DNA of 64,000 bases from Io17-Chloro-G2 sp034420695 (GTDB lineage: Bacteria; Chloroflexota; Dehalococcoidia; Lucifugimonadales; UBA3495), in assembly GCA_034420695.1 (NCBI GenBank), contig DAOULB010000002.1, forward strand, positions 62,001-126,000, written 5' to 3'. The notes below the pieces were generated by a model. The model was not told the DNA's origin and made no database searches. It was given only the letters and a program-made list of their open reading frames with translations. Of this stretch, positions 7,794-15,957 are shown in pieces; positions within the stretch are counted from its first letter, which is position 1, and every line of letters begins with the position of its first letter. Both the position numbers and the translations under genes were made by a program.

Positions 7794-9120
7794 CGCCGGT
7801 GGCTATCAACTCCGGGGTGAGGGCCAGGCGGTCTCGGCCGGGCTGGTCGACGGTGTCGACATGCCCCAATCCCATCATGTGGGCGTGCCATTGCCGCCAC
7901 ATGGCCCGCATCTGCTGCTCGTCGTTGCTCCTGGGGTCGCGGTGCATCCCCCTGGACATGTCGGACCACTCCAGTTCCTTCGCCTGGAAACCCCGCTGGC
8001 AAGACTCCAAGGCCTCCACGTCGTCCGGGGTGGCGAAGCCGCCGGGTCCCAGGAAGGTCAGGAAACTGTCCAACCGCCGGGCGAGCTGTTGGGACGACTC
8101 TTCGCGAGGCCCGAGGTTCCAAGCGGTAACGTCCATCCGGTCGGGAGCTTGGGGCCAGAACACCCGCACCGTGATGGCCATGATGTCGTTGATGACCAAG
8201 TTGGGGTATATCAGGAGGTTGCGGGAGGTGTCGCACATCCGGAACGCCCACTCCTCACCGTACTTGTTCACCAGCGCGGCCCTGATGCCGGATATCTCCT
8301 CCTTGGATTCCTCCCCGTACATCGGATGCCAGTGAGCAATGGGACGCCCGTTCCTGGCCTCGTTCTCGATAACGGCGTGCCCGTTGCCCAAGGCCCGGGC
8401 TATGCCGAACCGGCGCTGGCGGACGTCCACGCCGTCCTGGTCGGGGCCAAGGCTGGCAATGTAGTCCAAGTATGTCTGGTGGGTGGGGGCCAAGTGGTAC
8501 CCGTCCATGCTGTTTTCGCAGAGCAGCTTCCAGTTGGCCCGCATGGTGTACTTGTTGGTGCCCTTGGTTATCTTCATGCCGGCCTCGGACTGGTCGGCAA
8601 TCAGGTCCAAGTACTCCCTTGCCCCTGCAAGGTATTCAACCAGCGGCTCGACATGGGGGTTGAAGCTCACGAAGCAGAAACCCCGATAGCTCTCAACCCG
8701 GGGCGGTGGCATGAGGCCGAGCTGGGACTTTTGAAAGTTGGGGCCGTAGCCCTCTTCGTCGGGCACTCCAATCAACTGGCCCTGGTTGTTGAAGGTCCAA
8801 GCGTGGTAGAAGCACTGGAAAGACTCGGTGGTGCCTTCGTCATGGCGGCAGATCATGGCGCCCCGGTGGGGACAACTGTTCAGGAAGGCCCTCACCCGGC
8901 CGTCGCTGCCCTTGGCGAAGAAGAGTGGGCGTCCGGCCACTTCGCGGCGGCGGTACTCTCCGGGCTTGTCCACTTCCGACTCGTGGCCCAAGTACAGCCA
9001 GCACCGGTCGAAGACCCGCTCCTTTTCCAGCTCGAAAAGCTCCGGAGAGGTCAAGGCCGAGCGGTGGACCTTGAAGATGCCCTGGTCCCGGTCGTCGATA
9101 ATCAGGTCCTTGATTTCCAT
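7786..9120 (-). CDS. Rieske ring-hydroxylating oxygenase, alpha (catalytic) subunit
   Basis: Alpha subunit of 444 residues that adds O2 to an aromatic ring using electrons from a ferredoxin. Rieske [2Fe-2S] ligands are Cys83/His85 (CPH) and Cys103/His106 (CFYH), with the standard 17-residue spacing. The mononuclear iron site is in NSMDGYHLAPTH (Asp, His, His). The start MEIKDLIIDD matches the starts of the two paralogues at 58342 and 60782; an upstream in-frame codon at 9192 is unlikely. The partner beta gene overlaps it by eight bases. No ferredoxin or reductase gene is nearby. By motif it falls with alpha subunits of benzoate/toluene/biphenyl-type dioxygenases, but the substrate is unknown. 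Confidence 0.93.
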   Translation of the reverse strand: MEIKDLIIDDRDQGIFKVHRSALTSPELFELEKERVFDRCWLYLGHESEVDKPGEYRRREVAGRPLFFAKGSDGRVRAFLNSCPHRGAMICRHDEGTTESFQCFYHAWTFNNQGQLIGVPDEEGYGPNFQKSQLGLMPPPRVESYRGFCFVSFNPHVEPLVEYLAGAREYLDLIADQSEAGMKITKGTNKYTMRANWKLLCENSMDGYHLAPTHQTYLDYIASLGPDQDGVDVRQRRFGIARALGNGHAVIENEARNGRPIAHWHPMYGEESKEEISGIRAALVNKYGEEWAFRMCDTSRNLLIYPNLVINDIMAITVRVFWPQAPDRMDVTAWNLGPREESSQQLARRLDSFLTFLGPGGFATPDDVEALESCQRGFQAKELEWSDMSRGMHRDPRSNDEQQMRAMWRQWHAHMMGLGHVDTVDQPGRDRLALTPELIATGDD

Positions 9121-9277
9121 CACGACTCCCAGCTTGGGGGGACTCCCAATGCCCTTTTGGGCAAGCCTATATGGATTGAATAGGACTGTCAACGCTCAGG
9201 GGACGGAAGACCACTGCCCGGAAGAGAGAAGGGCAGCGCGGGGAGAGCAGCGGGCAGGATGCAGGTTGTGGGGGCCG

Positions 9278-9307
9278 GTCCAAGGCGCCCCGCGGGGCGC
9301 CTTGGAC
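9278..9307. terminator. 30-bp perfect palindrome between two minus-strand genes
   Basis: A 14-base arm at 9278-9291 pairs with 9294-9307 around a central GC, giving a fully self-complementary 30-mer. It lies 20 bases past the stop of the FAH-fold gene and ahead of the Rieske alpha gene. No U-tract follows on either strand. It is probably a transcript end; a protein-binding palindrome is the alternative. Confidence 0.6.
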
Positions 9308-9326
9308 TCTATAGCGGCGGTGTGGT

Positions 9327-10250
9327 TTAGGCGTATTTGCCGGAGATTTGGGGGGTGGTGCCTTCCCTGCCCTGCTCCGCCATTTCCAGGCGGGTGGTGC
9401 GGGCCCAGGTGCGCTTCAGGTCGTCGCTGACGCCGAACTGCAGGGTGCCCAGGCCCTGCACTTCCATGTCTATCCTGTCGCCGTCTTGGAAGGCGCTCAG
9501 GCCCCGGTGGTTGGTGCCGGTGGCGATGACGTCGCCGGGCTCCAGTTCGTGGATGGAACTGACCCACTCGATGATCCTGGGAATCTTGTGGGCCATGTCG
9601 TTGGTGTTGTAGTTCTGCTTCAGGTCCTCGTTGACCCACAGACGCACCGGCAGTTCGTGGGGGTCTTCGATCTCGTCGGCGGTCACCAGCCAAGGGCCCA
9701 TGGGGGCGAAGGTGGCCCGGGACTTCATCTGGTAGAAGGTGTTGCCGCTGGGCGGCAGGCCGCGAGCGGAACCGTCGATGAAGTTCAGGTAACCGAAGAC
9801 GTAATCGAAGGCGTCGGCTTGGCTGACGTGGCTGGCCCGCTTGCCGATAACCAAGGCAAGCTCCGCTTCACCTTCGAAGATGGTGGCGGGAACGTCGGGC
9901 AGTACCATGGTGTCGCCCTGTCCGATGACCGCGTTGCCCGACTTGTGGAAGGCGTTGATGGGGGCGGGCTCGTCCCGGGTGCCGTCCTCCATGTAGTTGA
10001 CCGCCATGGCCACTATGTTGCCCGGCTTGGGCAGGGGAGACCGCAACCTGACTTGGTCTGCCGGAACGCCCTGGCCGCTGTCTGCCGCCTGTTGGAGGGC
10101 GGCGCGGTGCTGGTCGAAGTTGGCGATTACTTGATTGATGAGGTCCTGGGGCGAGGTGTGATTGACGCCGGCCACTGCCCCGCTCACGTCCACTACGTTG
10201 CCGTCCTTGATTACTCCCAGCTTGAAATCGTCGAAGAATACGAGCTTCAT
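9327..10250 (-). CDS. Fumarylacetoacetate-hydrolase (FAH) family protein
   Basis: 307-residue FAH-fold enzyme. Members hydrolyse, hydrate, decarboxylate or isomerise beta-diketo or enol acids at the end of aromatic meta- or homogentisate-type pathways. Family signatures are the metal-binding FEGEAELALVIGKRA segment with its two Glu residues, NFIDGSARG, a FAPMGPWLVTADEI strand, and GDVIATGTNHRG near the C-terminus. The start is the ATG at 10248-10250 after a run of six G; a longer reading to 10403 only adds low-quality residues. It heads the minus-strand group that includes the Rieske pair and is divergent from the CoA-transferase genes, so 10251-10464 must hold both promoters. Confidence 0.9.
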   Translation of the reverse strand: MKLVFFDDFKLGVIKDGNVVDVSGAVAGVNHTSPQDLINQVIANFDQHRAALQQAADSGQGVPADQVRLRSPLPKPGNIVAMAVNYMEDGTRDEPAPINAFHKSGNAVIGQGDTMVLPDVPATIFEGEAELALVIGKRASHVSQADAFDYVFGYLNFIDGSARGLPPSGNTFYQMKSRATFAPMGPWLVTADEIEDPHELPVRLWVNEDLKQNYNTNDMAHKIPRIIEWVSSIHELEPGDVIATGTNHRGLSAFQDGDRIDMEVQGLGTLQFGVSDDLKRTWARTTRLEMAEQGREGTTPQISGKYA

Positions 10251-10464
10251 GATTGCCCCCCCGGTTGAGTATGAGTTGAAGATGAAAGGAGATGTCTTGG
10301 ATGGACCAAGCCTGGCCGCCTGGGTGCTGCGCTCCGTATTGTAGGTGGAAGGCGCGAGAGGGTCAACGGCGGCAGTGGAAACTTGACGGCGGTGGAAGCC
10401 CAACTAAAATACCCAAGGTGTGACCCCCGCGGGCCCAGGACCGCCGCAACCAGGAGAAGCGACA

Positions 10465-11733
10465 ATGCCGGAGAATCAGGACCCATCCCAACATCTCTTG
10501 AGCCCCTACCGGGTTCTGGATCTCACCGACCAGCGGGGTCTGCTGTGCGGGAAGATACTGGCGGACTTGGGCGCCGACGTCATCCAAGTGGAGCCCCCGG
10601 GCGGGAACACGGCCCGGAAGCTGGGCCCCTTCTATCACGGGGAGACGGACCCGGAGAAGAGCCTCTATTGGTGGTCCTACGCCGCCAACAAGCGGAGCGT
10701 CACCCTCAAACTAGAGTCGGAAAGGGGCAGGGAGCTGCTGCTGCGCATGGCGGAGCAGGCCCATTTCCTCATCGAGTCGGCGTCTCTTGGCTATATGGAC
10801 AGGCTGGGGCTTGGCTACGACGCGCTGTCAAAAGTAAACCCGGCCCTGGTGATGGTCTCCATCACGCCCTTCGGCCAGGACGGCCCCTACGCCAACTTCA
10901 AGGCCCCTGACATCGTGGGGACTGCTCTGGGCGGGTTCATGTGGCTGACCGGCGACGCCGACCGCCCGCCGGTGCGGGTGAGTTCTCCCCACTTCTACCT
11001 GCACGGCTCGGCGGCGGGAGCGGCCGGGGCGATGCTGGCCCACACCCACCGGGCCCTCACCGGCCAAGGCCAGCGGGTGGACGTTTCCTGCCAGCAGGCG
11101 GTGGCCCGGACGCTGGCCCATGCCCCGCAGCAATGGGACGTGAACCAAGTGTTGCTGAAGCGCATGGGAGTGTACCGGCAGACTTCCGGAGACAACGTGG
11201 TGCGCATCTCCTGGCCCTGCAAGGACGGCTACATCAACTATTCGGCTGGCGGTGGCGGCGGCGGGTCGGCGGCCAGCACCAGGGCCCTGCTCCAATGGAT
11301 GGATGAGGAGGGGTACGGCGACGAATACCTCAACTCGGTGAACTGGGAGGAGTTGGGCTATGGGGAGATGCGGGCCGAATTGATGGTCCGGGTCATCGAC
11401 CCATTGATGCGTTTCTTCTCCCACCTGACCCGGGCGGAGCTGGTCGAAGGCAGCGTGGAACGGCGCATCCTTATGTTCCCGGTCTCTACCCCCAAGGACA
11501 TTCTGGCGCATCCCCACTTGGAGGCCAGGGAATATTTCAAAGAGGTCCATCATGAGGAGCTGGACGAGTCCTTCACCTATCCGGGACCTTTCATCAAGGA
11601 CATGCAGGGGGGCCGCTTGGGGCTGCGCCGCCAGCCGCCCCTGGTAGGGCAGCACAACGAGGAAATCTACCAAGGCGAACTGGGGTTGACCGCCGAAGAA
11701 GTGGCTTCTCTGCAATCGGAAGGAATAATCTAG
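10465..11733 (+). CDS. CaiB/BaiF-family (class III) CoA-transferase
   Basis: Class III CoA-transferase of 422 residues, moving CoA between carboxylic acids to activate a substrate. The N-terminus VLDLTDQRGLLCGKILADLGADVIQVE is the family hallmark, here quoted only as landmarks (VLDLTD, ILADLGADVI, VEPPGG). LTGDADRPPVRV and an unusual run of six glycines (about residue 265) follow. The catalytic Asp is probably in the APDIVG region. AGGAGA lies seven bases before the ATG at 10465. It is followed 16 bases later by a second, diverged family member, so the two form an operon and may make a heteromer. Substrate unknown. Confidence 0.9.
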   Translation: MPENQDPSQHLLSPYRVLDLTDQRGLLCGKILADLGADVIQVEPPGGNTARKLGPFYHGETDPEKSLYWWSYAANKRSVTLKLESERGRELLLRMAEQAHFLIESASLGYMDRLGLGYDALSKVNPALVMVSITPFGQDGPYANFKAPDIVGTALGGFMWLTGDADRPPVRVSSPHFYLHGSAAGAAGAMLAHTHRALTGQGQRVDVSCQQAVARTLAHAPQQWDVNQVLLKRMGVYRQTSGDNVVRISWPCKDGYINYSAGGGGGGSAASTRALLQWMDEEGYGDEYLNSVNWEELGYGEMRAELMVRVIDPLMRFFSHLTRAELVEGSVERRILMFPVSTPKDILAHPHLEAREYFKEVHHEELDESFTYPGPFIKDMQGGRLGLRRQPPLVGQHNEEIYQGELGLTAEEVASLQSEGII

Positions 11734-11749
11734 CCGGAGGCGTTGGCCG

Positions 11750-13012
11750 ATGACGACGGAATCGAATGTAGCCGCGGATGCTGGTGCCAAGCCCCTCAGC
11801 GGGCTCAAGGTGCTGGACTTCTGCTGGGTGGCCGTGGGGCCGATGATTACCAAGTACTTGGCGGAATACGGGGCCACGGTAATCCGGGTGGAGTCGTCCA
11901 AGCGGCCCGACACCCTGCGCAGCGGCGCGCCCCTGAAGGACGACATACCGGGCATCAACCGCAGCGGCTATTTCGCCAATTACAACGCCAACAAGTACGG
12001 CGTCGCCATCGACATGCGCCACCCTAAGGCCAGGCCCCTGATCCTGAAGTTGGCGACGTGGGCCGACCTGCTCACCGAGAACTTTACTCCGGGCACCCTT
12101 GAAAGCTGGGAGATGGGTTTCAACGACCTGAAGAAGCTCAACCCCAAGCTGGTGATGTTCAGCACTTCGATGCTGGGACGGGGCGGCCCCATGGAGAAAC
12201 AGCCCGGCTTCGGCGCGGTGCTGTCGTCGTTGGCCGGTTTGACCTACATCACCGGCTGGCCTGACCGGGACCCGGTGAACCCCTACGGCGCCTATACCGA
12301 CTTCATCGGGCCCAAGTTCGCCGTGGCATCCATACTGGCGGGCTTGGACTACGCCAGGAGGACCGGGGAGGGCATGCATCTCGACATGTCACAGTTGGAG
12401 GCGTCGCTGCACTTTACTGCCCCCTTCATGCTGGACCAAGCGGTCAACGGCCACGAGCAGGCCCGCATGGGCAACCGCGACCCCGACGCTGCTCCCCACG
12501 GCGTCTATCCCTGCCAAGGCGAGGAGCGGTGGATTGCCATAGCCTGCTTCACCGACCAGGAGTGGCAGACACTGGCCGGCGTCATTGGAGAGTCGGGGGG
12601 AGAGTCGGGCCAGGAGTGGGCTAAGCAGGACCGGTTCGCTGGCTTCCAAGGCCGCAAGGAGAACGAGGACGAACTGGACGAACTGTTGGGCCAGTGGACC
12701 GCGGGCTGGGACTCCCGGGAACTGATGGGGTTCCTGCAGGAGCGCGGTGTCGCGGCGGGAGTGATCAACGACTGCAGCGACCTGTTCACCGACCCTCAGT
12801 TGACCCACCAAGGCCATTACGTGTACTTGGACCACCCGGAGCTGGGCGTTTACGCAACGGAGAGGAGCGAGGTGACCCTGTCACTGACGCCCGGAAGATT
12901 AAACCGACCGTCGCCCCTGCTGGGCCAGGACACCCACGAGGCCCTCACCGAAGTAGTGGGCCTTACGGAGGAGGAGTACCAAGCCCTGGAAGCCGAAGGC
13001 GTATTCATCTAA
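11750..13012 (+). CDS. CaiB/BaiF-family (class III) CoA-transferase, second of a pair
   Basis: 420-residue class III CoA-transferase. Landmarks: VLDFCWVAVGP, YLAEYGATVIRVES, NANKYGVAIDMRHP, a Ser/Gly-rich GRGGPMEKQPGFG segment, then AYTDFIGPKFAV, whose Asp is the likely acyl-anhydride-forming residue, and GEGMHLDMSQLEA. GGAGG precedes the ATG by nine bases. It is clearly not a recent copy of the upstream gene, because the two differ throughout. That favours a two-component or two-substrate role over redundancy (inference). It ends 84 bases before a convergent gene. Confidence 0.9.
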   Translation: MTTESNVAADAGAKPLSGLKVLDFCWVAVGPMITKYLAEYGATVIRVESSKRPDTLRSGAPLKDDIPGINRSGYFANYNANKYGVAIDMRHPKARPLILKLATWADLLTENFTPGTLESWEMGFNDLKKLNPKLVMFSTSMLGRGGPMEKQPGFGAVLSSLAGLTYITGWPDRDPVNPYGAYTDFIGPKFAVASILAGLDYARRTGEGMHLDMSQLEASLHFTAPFMLDQAVNGHEQARMGNRDPDAAPHGVYPCQGEERWIAIACFTDQEWQTLAGVIGESGGESGQEWAKQDRFAGFQGRKENEDELDELLGQWTAGWDSRELMGFLQERGVAAGVINDCSDLFTDPQLTHQGHYVYLDHPELGVYATERSEVTLSLTPGRLNRPSPLLGQDTHEALTEVVGLTEEEYQALEAEGVFI

Positions 13013-13096
13013 CGGGACTGTTGCCTTAACTGCGGAGAGGGAACCCCCTAGTACCGTTGCGACCTATAGCGGGATTCCCCAAGGAACGGAGCGCTG

Positions 13097-13612
13097 CTAC
13101 CCCGGTGTCTCCACCGACAGGGTGGCGTAGCGCATGAAGATGCCGCCCCTGGGCGCTCCCAGGGGACCGTTCAGCACCAGGACGGCTATCTGGTGCTTGT
13201 CGCCGGGGGATGCGTTTTCGTTGATTTCCACCCGGTGGGACTCGTTGAGACCAGGAATTGCCCCGGTGCTTCGATTGACCTCTCCATCGACCCAGACCTC
13301 GCCGTAGTTATCGATGTTGGTCTCGAAGAATATCCTGGCGCCTTGGACGTCCACGCCTCCCACCGACTCGGGCAGTTCCACCAGCATGCGGTACCAGGCG
13401 AAGGTCAGCCCCACGGAGAGGCTTTCCCGCACGTTTTCACATATACGCCAGCCGGAGTCGTCGTAGTCGGCAAGGCGGGCCGGGCTGGAAAGGGCCTGGG
13501 AGGTCAGCCCTTCGTTGGGCTCGCCGGGGATGTATCCCTCGGCAACCCGCCACTGGCCGCTCACCTGCTGCCGGCCGGCTTCGGTGTTCAAGTCCAAGGC
13601 TATTCTGGGCAT
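13097..13612 (-). CDS. Small jelly-roll protein resembling glycoside-hydrolase-2 sugar-binding domain
   Basis: 171-residue protein built like the galactose-binding/GH2 N-terminal jelly roll: a YDDSGWRICENV segment, FAWYRMLVELPE, then IFFETNIDNYGEVWVDGEV and a closing FMRYATLSVE strand. No catalytic domain follows, so it is a stand-alone binding module. There is no signal peptide. It sits downstream of the NHL-repeat and DUF1501/DUF1800 genes on the same strand, 60 bases from the NHL gene, suggesting a shared role in recognising or processing a polymer or conjugate (inference). AGGAG precedes the ATG. The fold call is by pattern only. Confidence 0.7.
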   Translation of the reverse strand: MPRIALDLNTEAGRQQVSGQWRVAEGYIPGEPNEGLTSQALSSPARLADYDDSGWRICENVRESLSVGLTFAWYRMLVELPESVGGVDVQGARIFFETNIDNYGEVWVDGEVNRSTGAIPGLNESHRVEINENASPGDKHQIAVLVLNGPLGAPRGGIFMRYATLSVETPG

Positions 13613-13672
13613 GTCCTTTCTCCTGCCAAGTCAGGTCCCGGAGGCCGGCGTCTGGAACAGGCGAGGCCGGGC

Positions 13673-14692
13673 CTATTCCATCGCCTTGTCGTAGATTTGC
13701 AGCCGGCCCCGCTGGCTGTCGGTCACCAGCAACCGCTTCTTGACCGGGTCGTAGGTGACGCCGGTGGGGAAGGAGAACCGGCCCAGCAGTTCGGGGCGGG
13801 AGGTCTCACGCAGCTCACGCATGGTCTCGGGGTTACTGGAGGCCTGGGTCATGGCGACCTTGGAAAGTTCCCTGGCGTCGCCCAGCAGGCTGATGATGAA
13901 CCGCCCGTCGGAGGCATAGACCTGCACCCGGTCGTTGGCCCAGTCGCAGACGTAAACGTCGCCGTCGCTGTCAATGGCCACGTCGGAGGGGCGGTTTAGC
14001 TGTCCCTCCCCGCTGCCGAAGCTGCCGAAAACGGCCAGGGGCGTTCCGTCTGGGGACAGTTTCTGCACGCGGTGGTTCTTGTGGTCGGCGACGTAGAGAT
14101 CGCCGTTTCCGTCGATGGTGAGGCCCCAAGGTTTGTTGAACTCTCCCGGTCCGCTGCCTTCCTTTCCCCACTGGCCCAGGAATTTCCCGTCCTTGGTGTA
14201 CTTCTGGACCCGGTGGTTGCGGCTGTCGACGATGAACAGGTCCTCGTTCCTGTCGAAGGCGATGCCTGAGGGGCCGTCGAACTCGCCCTCTCCGCTGCCG
14301 CCAACGCCCCAGTGCCCGAGGAACTCGCCGTCCTTGGAGTAGATGGAGACCCGGTTGAGCCACTCATCGGTAACGTAGCCGTTTTCATCTGAATCCAGGG
14401 CCACCGCCACCGGCCAAGTGAACTGGCCGGGGGAGTCTCCGTCGGTGCCGAACTGGGCGATGAATTCCTCGTCGTCCACTTCAGTGCCAACGGTAATCTT
14501 GCTCAGCCGGTTGCCCCGCATGGCCTTGTTCCAAGGCAGGTTGGGGTGGTAGTCGGTGCCGCGGTTGACCACGTACACGGCGTCGCCTTCACCGACGACT
14601 ACCGATACCATGGTCCTGCTGCGCCAAGCGGGGGTCAGCTTTACTTCGCGGTTGAAGTCGAACACGCGGCCGGATGCTCTTTGGGTGAACAT
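13673..14692 (-). CDS. NHL-repeat beta-propeller protein
   Basis: 339-residue protein with about six NHL blades. Each has a GxFxxPxGIAxDxxGxxYVxDxxNxRVQ-like core, for example SGPGEFNKPWGL then VADHKNHRVQKL. It is a likely protein- or ligand-binding scaffold; some NHL propellers are enzymes (peptidylglycine lyase, SMP-30-like). No signal peptide is seen, although many bacterial relatives are exported. The start is the ATG at 14690-14692 with GGAGAAGGA; a TTG five codons upstream is less likely. The next gene upstream is DUF1501, then DUF1800. A related NHL protein at 33472-34635 also neighbours a DUF1800 gene and shares a DEWLNR motif. Confidence 0.87.
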   Translation of the reverse strand: MFTQRASGRVFDFNREVKLTPAWRSRTMVSVVVGEGDAVYVVNRGTDYHPNLPWNKAMRGNRLSKITVGTEVDDEEFIAQFGTDGDSPGQFTWPVAVALDSDENGYVTDEWLNRVSIYSKDGEFLGHWGVGGSGEGEFDGPSGIAFDRNEDLFIVDSRNHRVQKYTKDGKFLGQWGKEGSGPGEFNKPWGLTIDGNGDLYVADHKNHRVQKLSPDGTPLAVFGSFGSGEGQLNRPSDVAIDSDGDVYVCDWANDRVQVYASDGRFIISLLGDARELSKVAMTQASSNPETMRELRETSRPELLGRFSFPTGVTYDPVKKRLLVTDSQRGRLQIYDKAME

Positions 14693-14727
14693 AGCGTCCT
14701 TCTCCAAGTGGGTGGTGGGAGAATTTC

Positions 14728-14766
14728 ACCCTCACCCCAACCCTCCCCCATCAAGGGAGAGGGGGT
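14728..14766. repeat. REP-like dispersed element (CCTCACCCC...CCCTC/GGGAGAGGG type)
   Basis: An intergenic element with a CCCTCACCCCAACCCTCC head, a short loop and a GGGAGAGGGGG tail. A related copy is at 51543-51577. Elements of this shape are scattered intergenically in many bacterial genomes. It lies between the NHL and DUF1501 genes. Confidence 0.6.
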
Positions 14767-14781
14767 TGCAAGGGTCTTCTT

Positions 14782-15909
14782 CTACAGGAAGGCCGGCTTC
14801 TCGTATGCGCCCTTGACTATCGGTTTGGCGTCCAGGCCGAGCCAGTCTTCCAGGATGGTGGAGTACATGCCCCGGTAGTCCAGGTTGGGAACCAAGTCGC
14901 CCTGTTGCAGGTCTTCGGGCTTCCGTGAGGGGTATTCGCCGTACTGTCCGCCCTTGACCGCGTCGCCGATGGCAAAGGCCACGCCCCCGGCCCCGTGGTC
15001 GGTGCCGGAGCCGTTGTCGGCCACCCGGCGCCCGAACTCGGTGAACAGCAGCATGACCACGTTGTCAGCGGCGTCGTGCTCCCGCAGGTCGGCAAAGAAG
15101 TCGGTGATGGCCTGCGACACGTCGGTCCACAGCCCGGCGTGAACGCCCGGCTGGTTGGCGTGGGTGTCGAAGCCCATCTGGTCGCAATAGAAAATGCGGG
15201 TGCCAAGTCCGGCCAAGTGCACCTTGGCCATTCCCTTGAGCTTCTGGGCGATGTTGGTGTCGGCGTATTCCACCGTAGAGGAGTATTTCTCGGTGGCGAC
15301 CTTCAGGATGTCGGCCCCGTTCATGGCCTCCAAGCCGGTGGAGCGCAGGTAGTCGGTGACGACGTCGCTGCCCACCGCGGGGGAATAAATCCGGGAGAAT
15401 CGGTTGAGAATCTTGGCCCGCTGCTCCTGCTCTTGCACGTCGGTCAGCAAGCCGTAGGTGTCCAGGTCGTCCACGCAGGCCACCGGCACACCGGGGGAAA
15501 CCAGGGCACGGAAAAGGGTGTAGCCGAAGCTTACGGTAGTGACGATGTTGTCCTTGTTGGGGTCAAGTTCCCGGGCGGCCAGCCCCAGCCAGCCCTCCTC
15601 ACCGTTCTTGTCTGGCTCACAGGTGTGCCAGATGTCCATGGAGCGGAAGTGGGAGCGGGGGGAGTCGGGGTAGCCTACCCCGTGAATGATGGCCAGGTTG
15701 TTCTGGTCGTAAATGTCTTTGATGAGCCCCATGCTGGGGTGAAGGCCCAAATCGCCTTCCAGCGGAATGATTTCATCCTCGGGAATGGCCACCGTGGGCC
15801 GCACGTCCCGGTAGATGGGGTCGGTATAGGGGATTATGGTGTTGAGGTAGTCGTTGCCCCCGGAAAGCTGAAGCACCACCAGCACCGGGTCTTTCTTGGT
15901 AGTCGTCAT
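14782..15909 (-). CDS. DUF1501 domain protein (alkaline-phosphatase/sulfatase superfamily)
   Basis: 375-residue DUF1501 protein, a family related to the alkaline phosphatase/sulfatase fold and found in pairs with DUF1800. Hallmarks: VVLQLSGGNDYLNTIIPY near the N-terminus, IHGVGYPDSPRSHFRSMDIWH, a GFDTHANQ segment and LFTEFGRRVADNGSGTDHG with presumed metal-binding Asp/His residues. Most family members begin with a Tat signal, but this one starts directly at MTTTKKDP with a GGAGG site, so it looks cytoplasmic or otherwise exported. It is immediately downstream of DUF1800 (48 bases) and upstream of the NHL gene. The biochemical activity is unknown. Confidence 0.9.
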   Translation of the reverse strand: MTTTKKDPVLVVLQLSGGNDYLNTIIPYTDPIYRDVRPTVAIPEDEIIPLEGDLGLHPSMGLIKDIYDQNNLAIIHGVGYPDSPRSHFRSMDIWHTCEPDKNGEEGWLGLAARELDPNKDNIVTTVSFGYTLFRALVSPGVPVACVDDLDTYGLLTDVQEQEQRAKILNRFSRIYSPAVGSDVVTDYLRSTGLEAMNGADILKVATEKYSSTVEYADTNIAQKLKGMAKVHLAGLGTRIFYCDQMGFDTHANQPGVHAGLWTDVSQAITDFFADLREHDAADNVVMLLFTEFGRRVADNGSGTDHGAGGVAFAIGDAVKGGQYGEYPSRKPEDLQQGDLVPNLDYRGMYSTILEDWLGLDAKPIVKGAYEKPAFL

Positions 15910-15957
15910 AGCGTCCTCCGTCGTGGTCCGGGTCTAAGTTACAGGGTGAGAGGGGGT

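Noticed and set aside
7774..9183. 469-codon open frame on the plus strand
   Set aside because: Antisense of the Rieske alpha gene, whose metal ligands are all present on the minus strand. No family resemblance on the plus strand.
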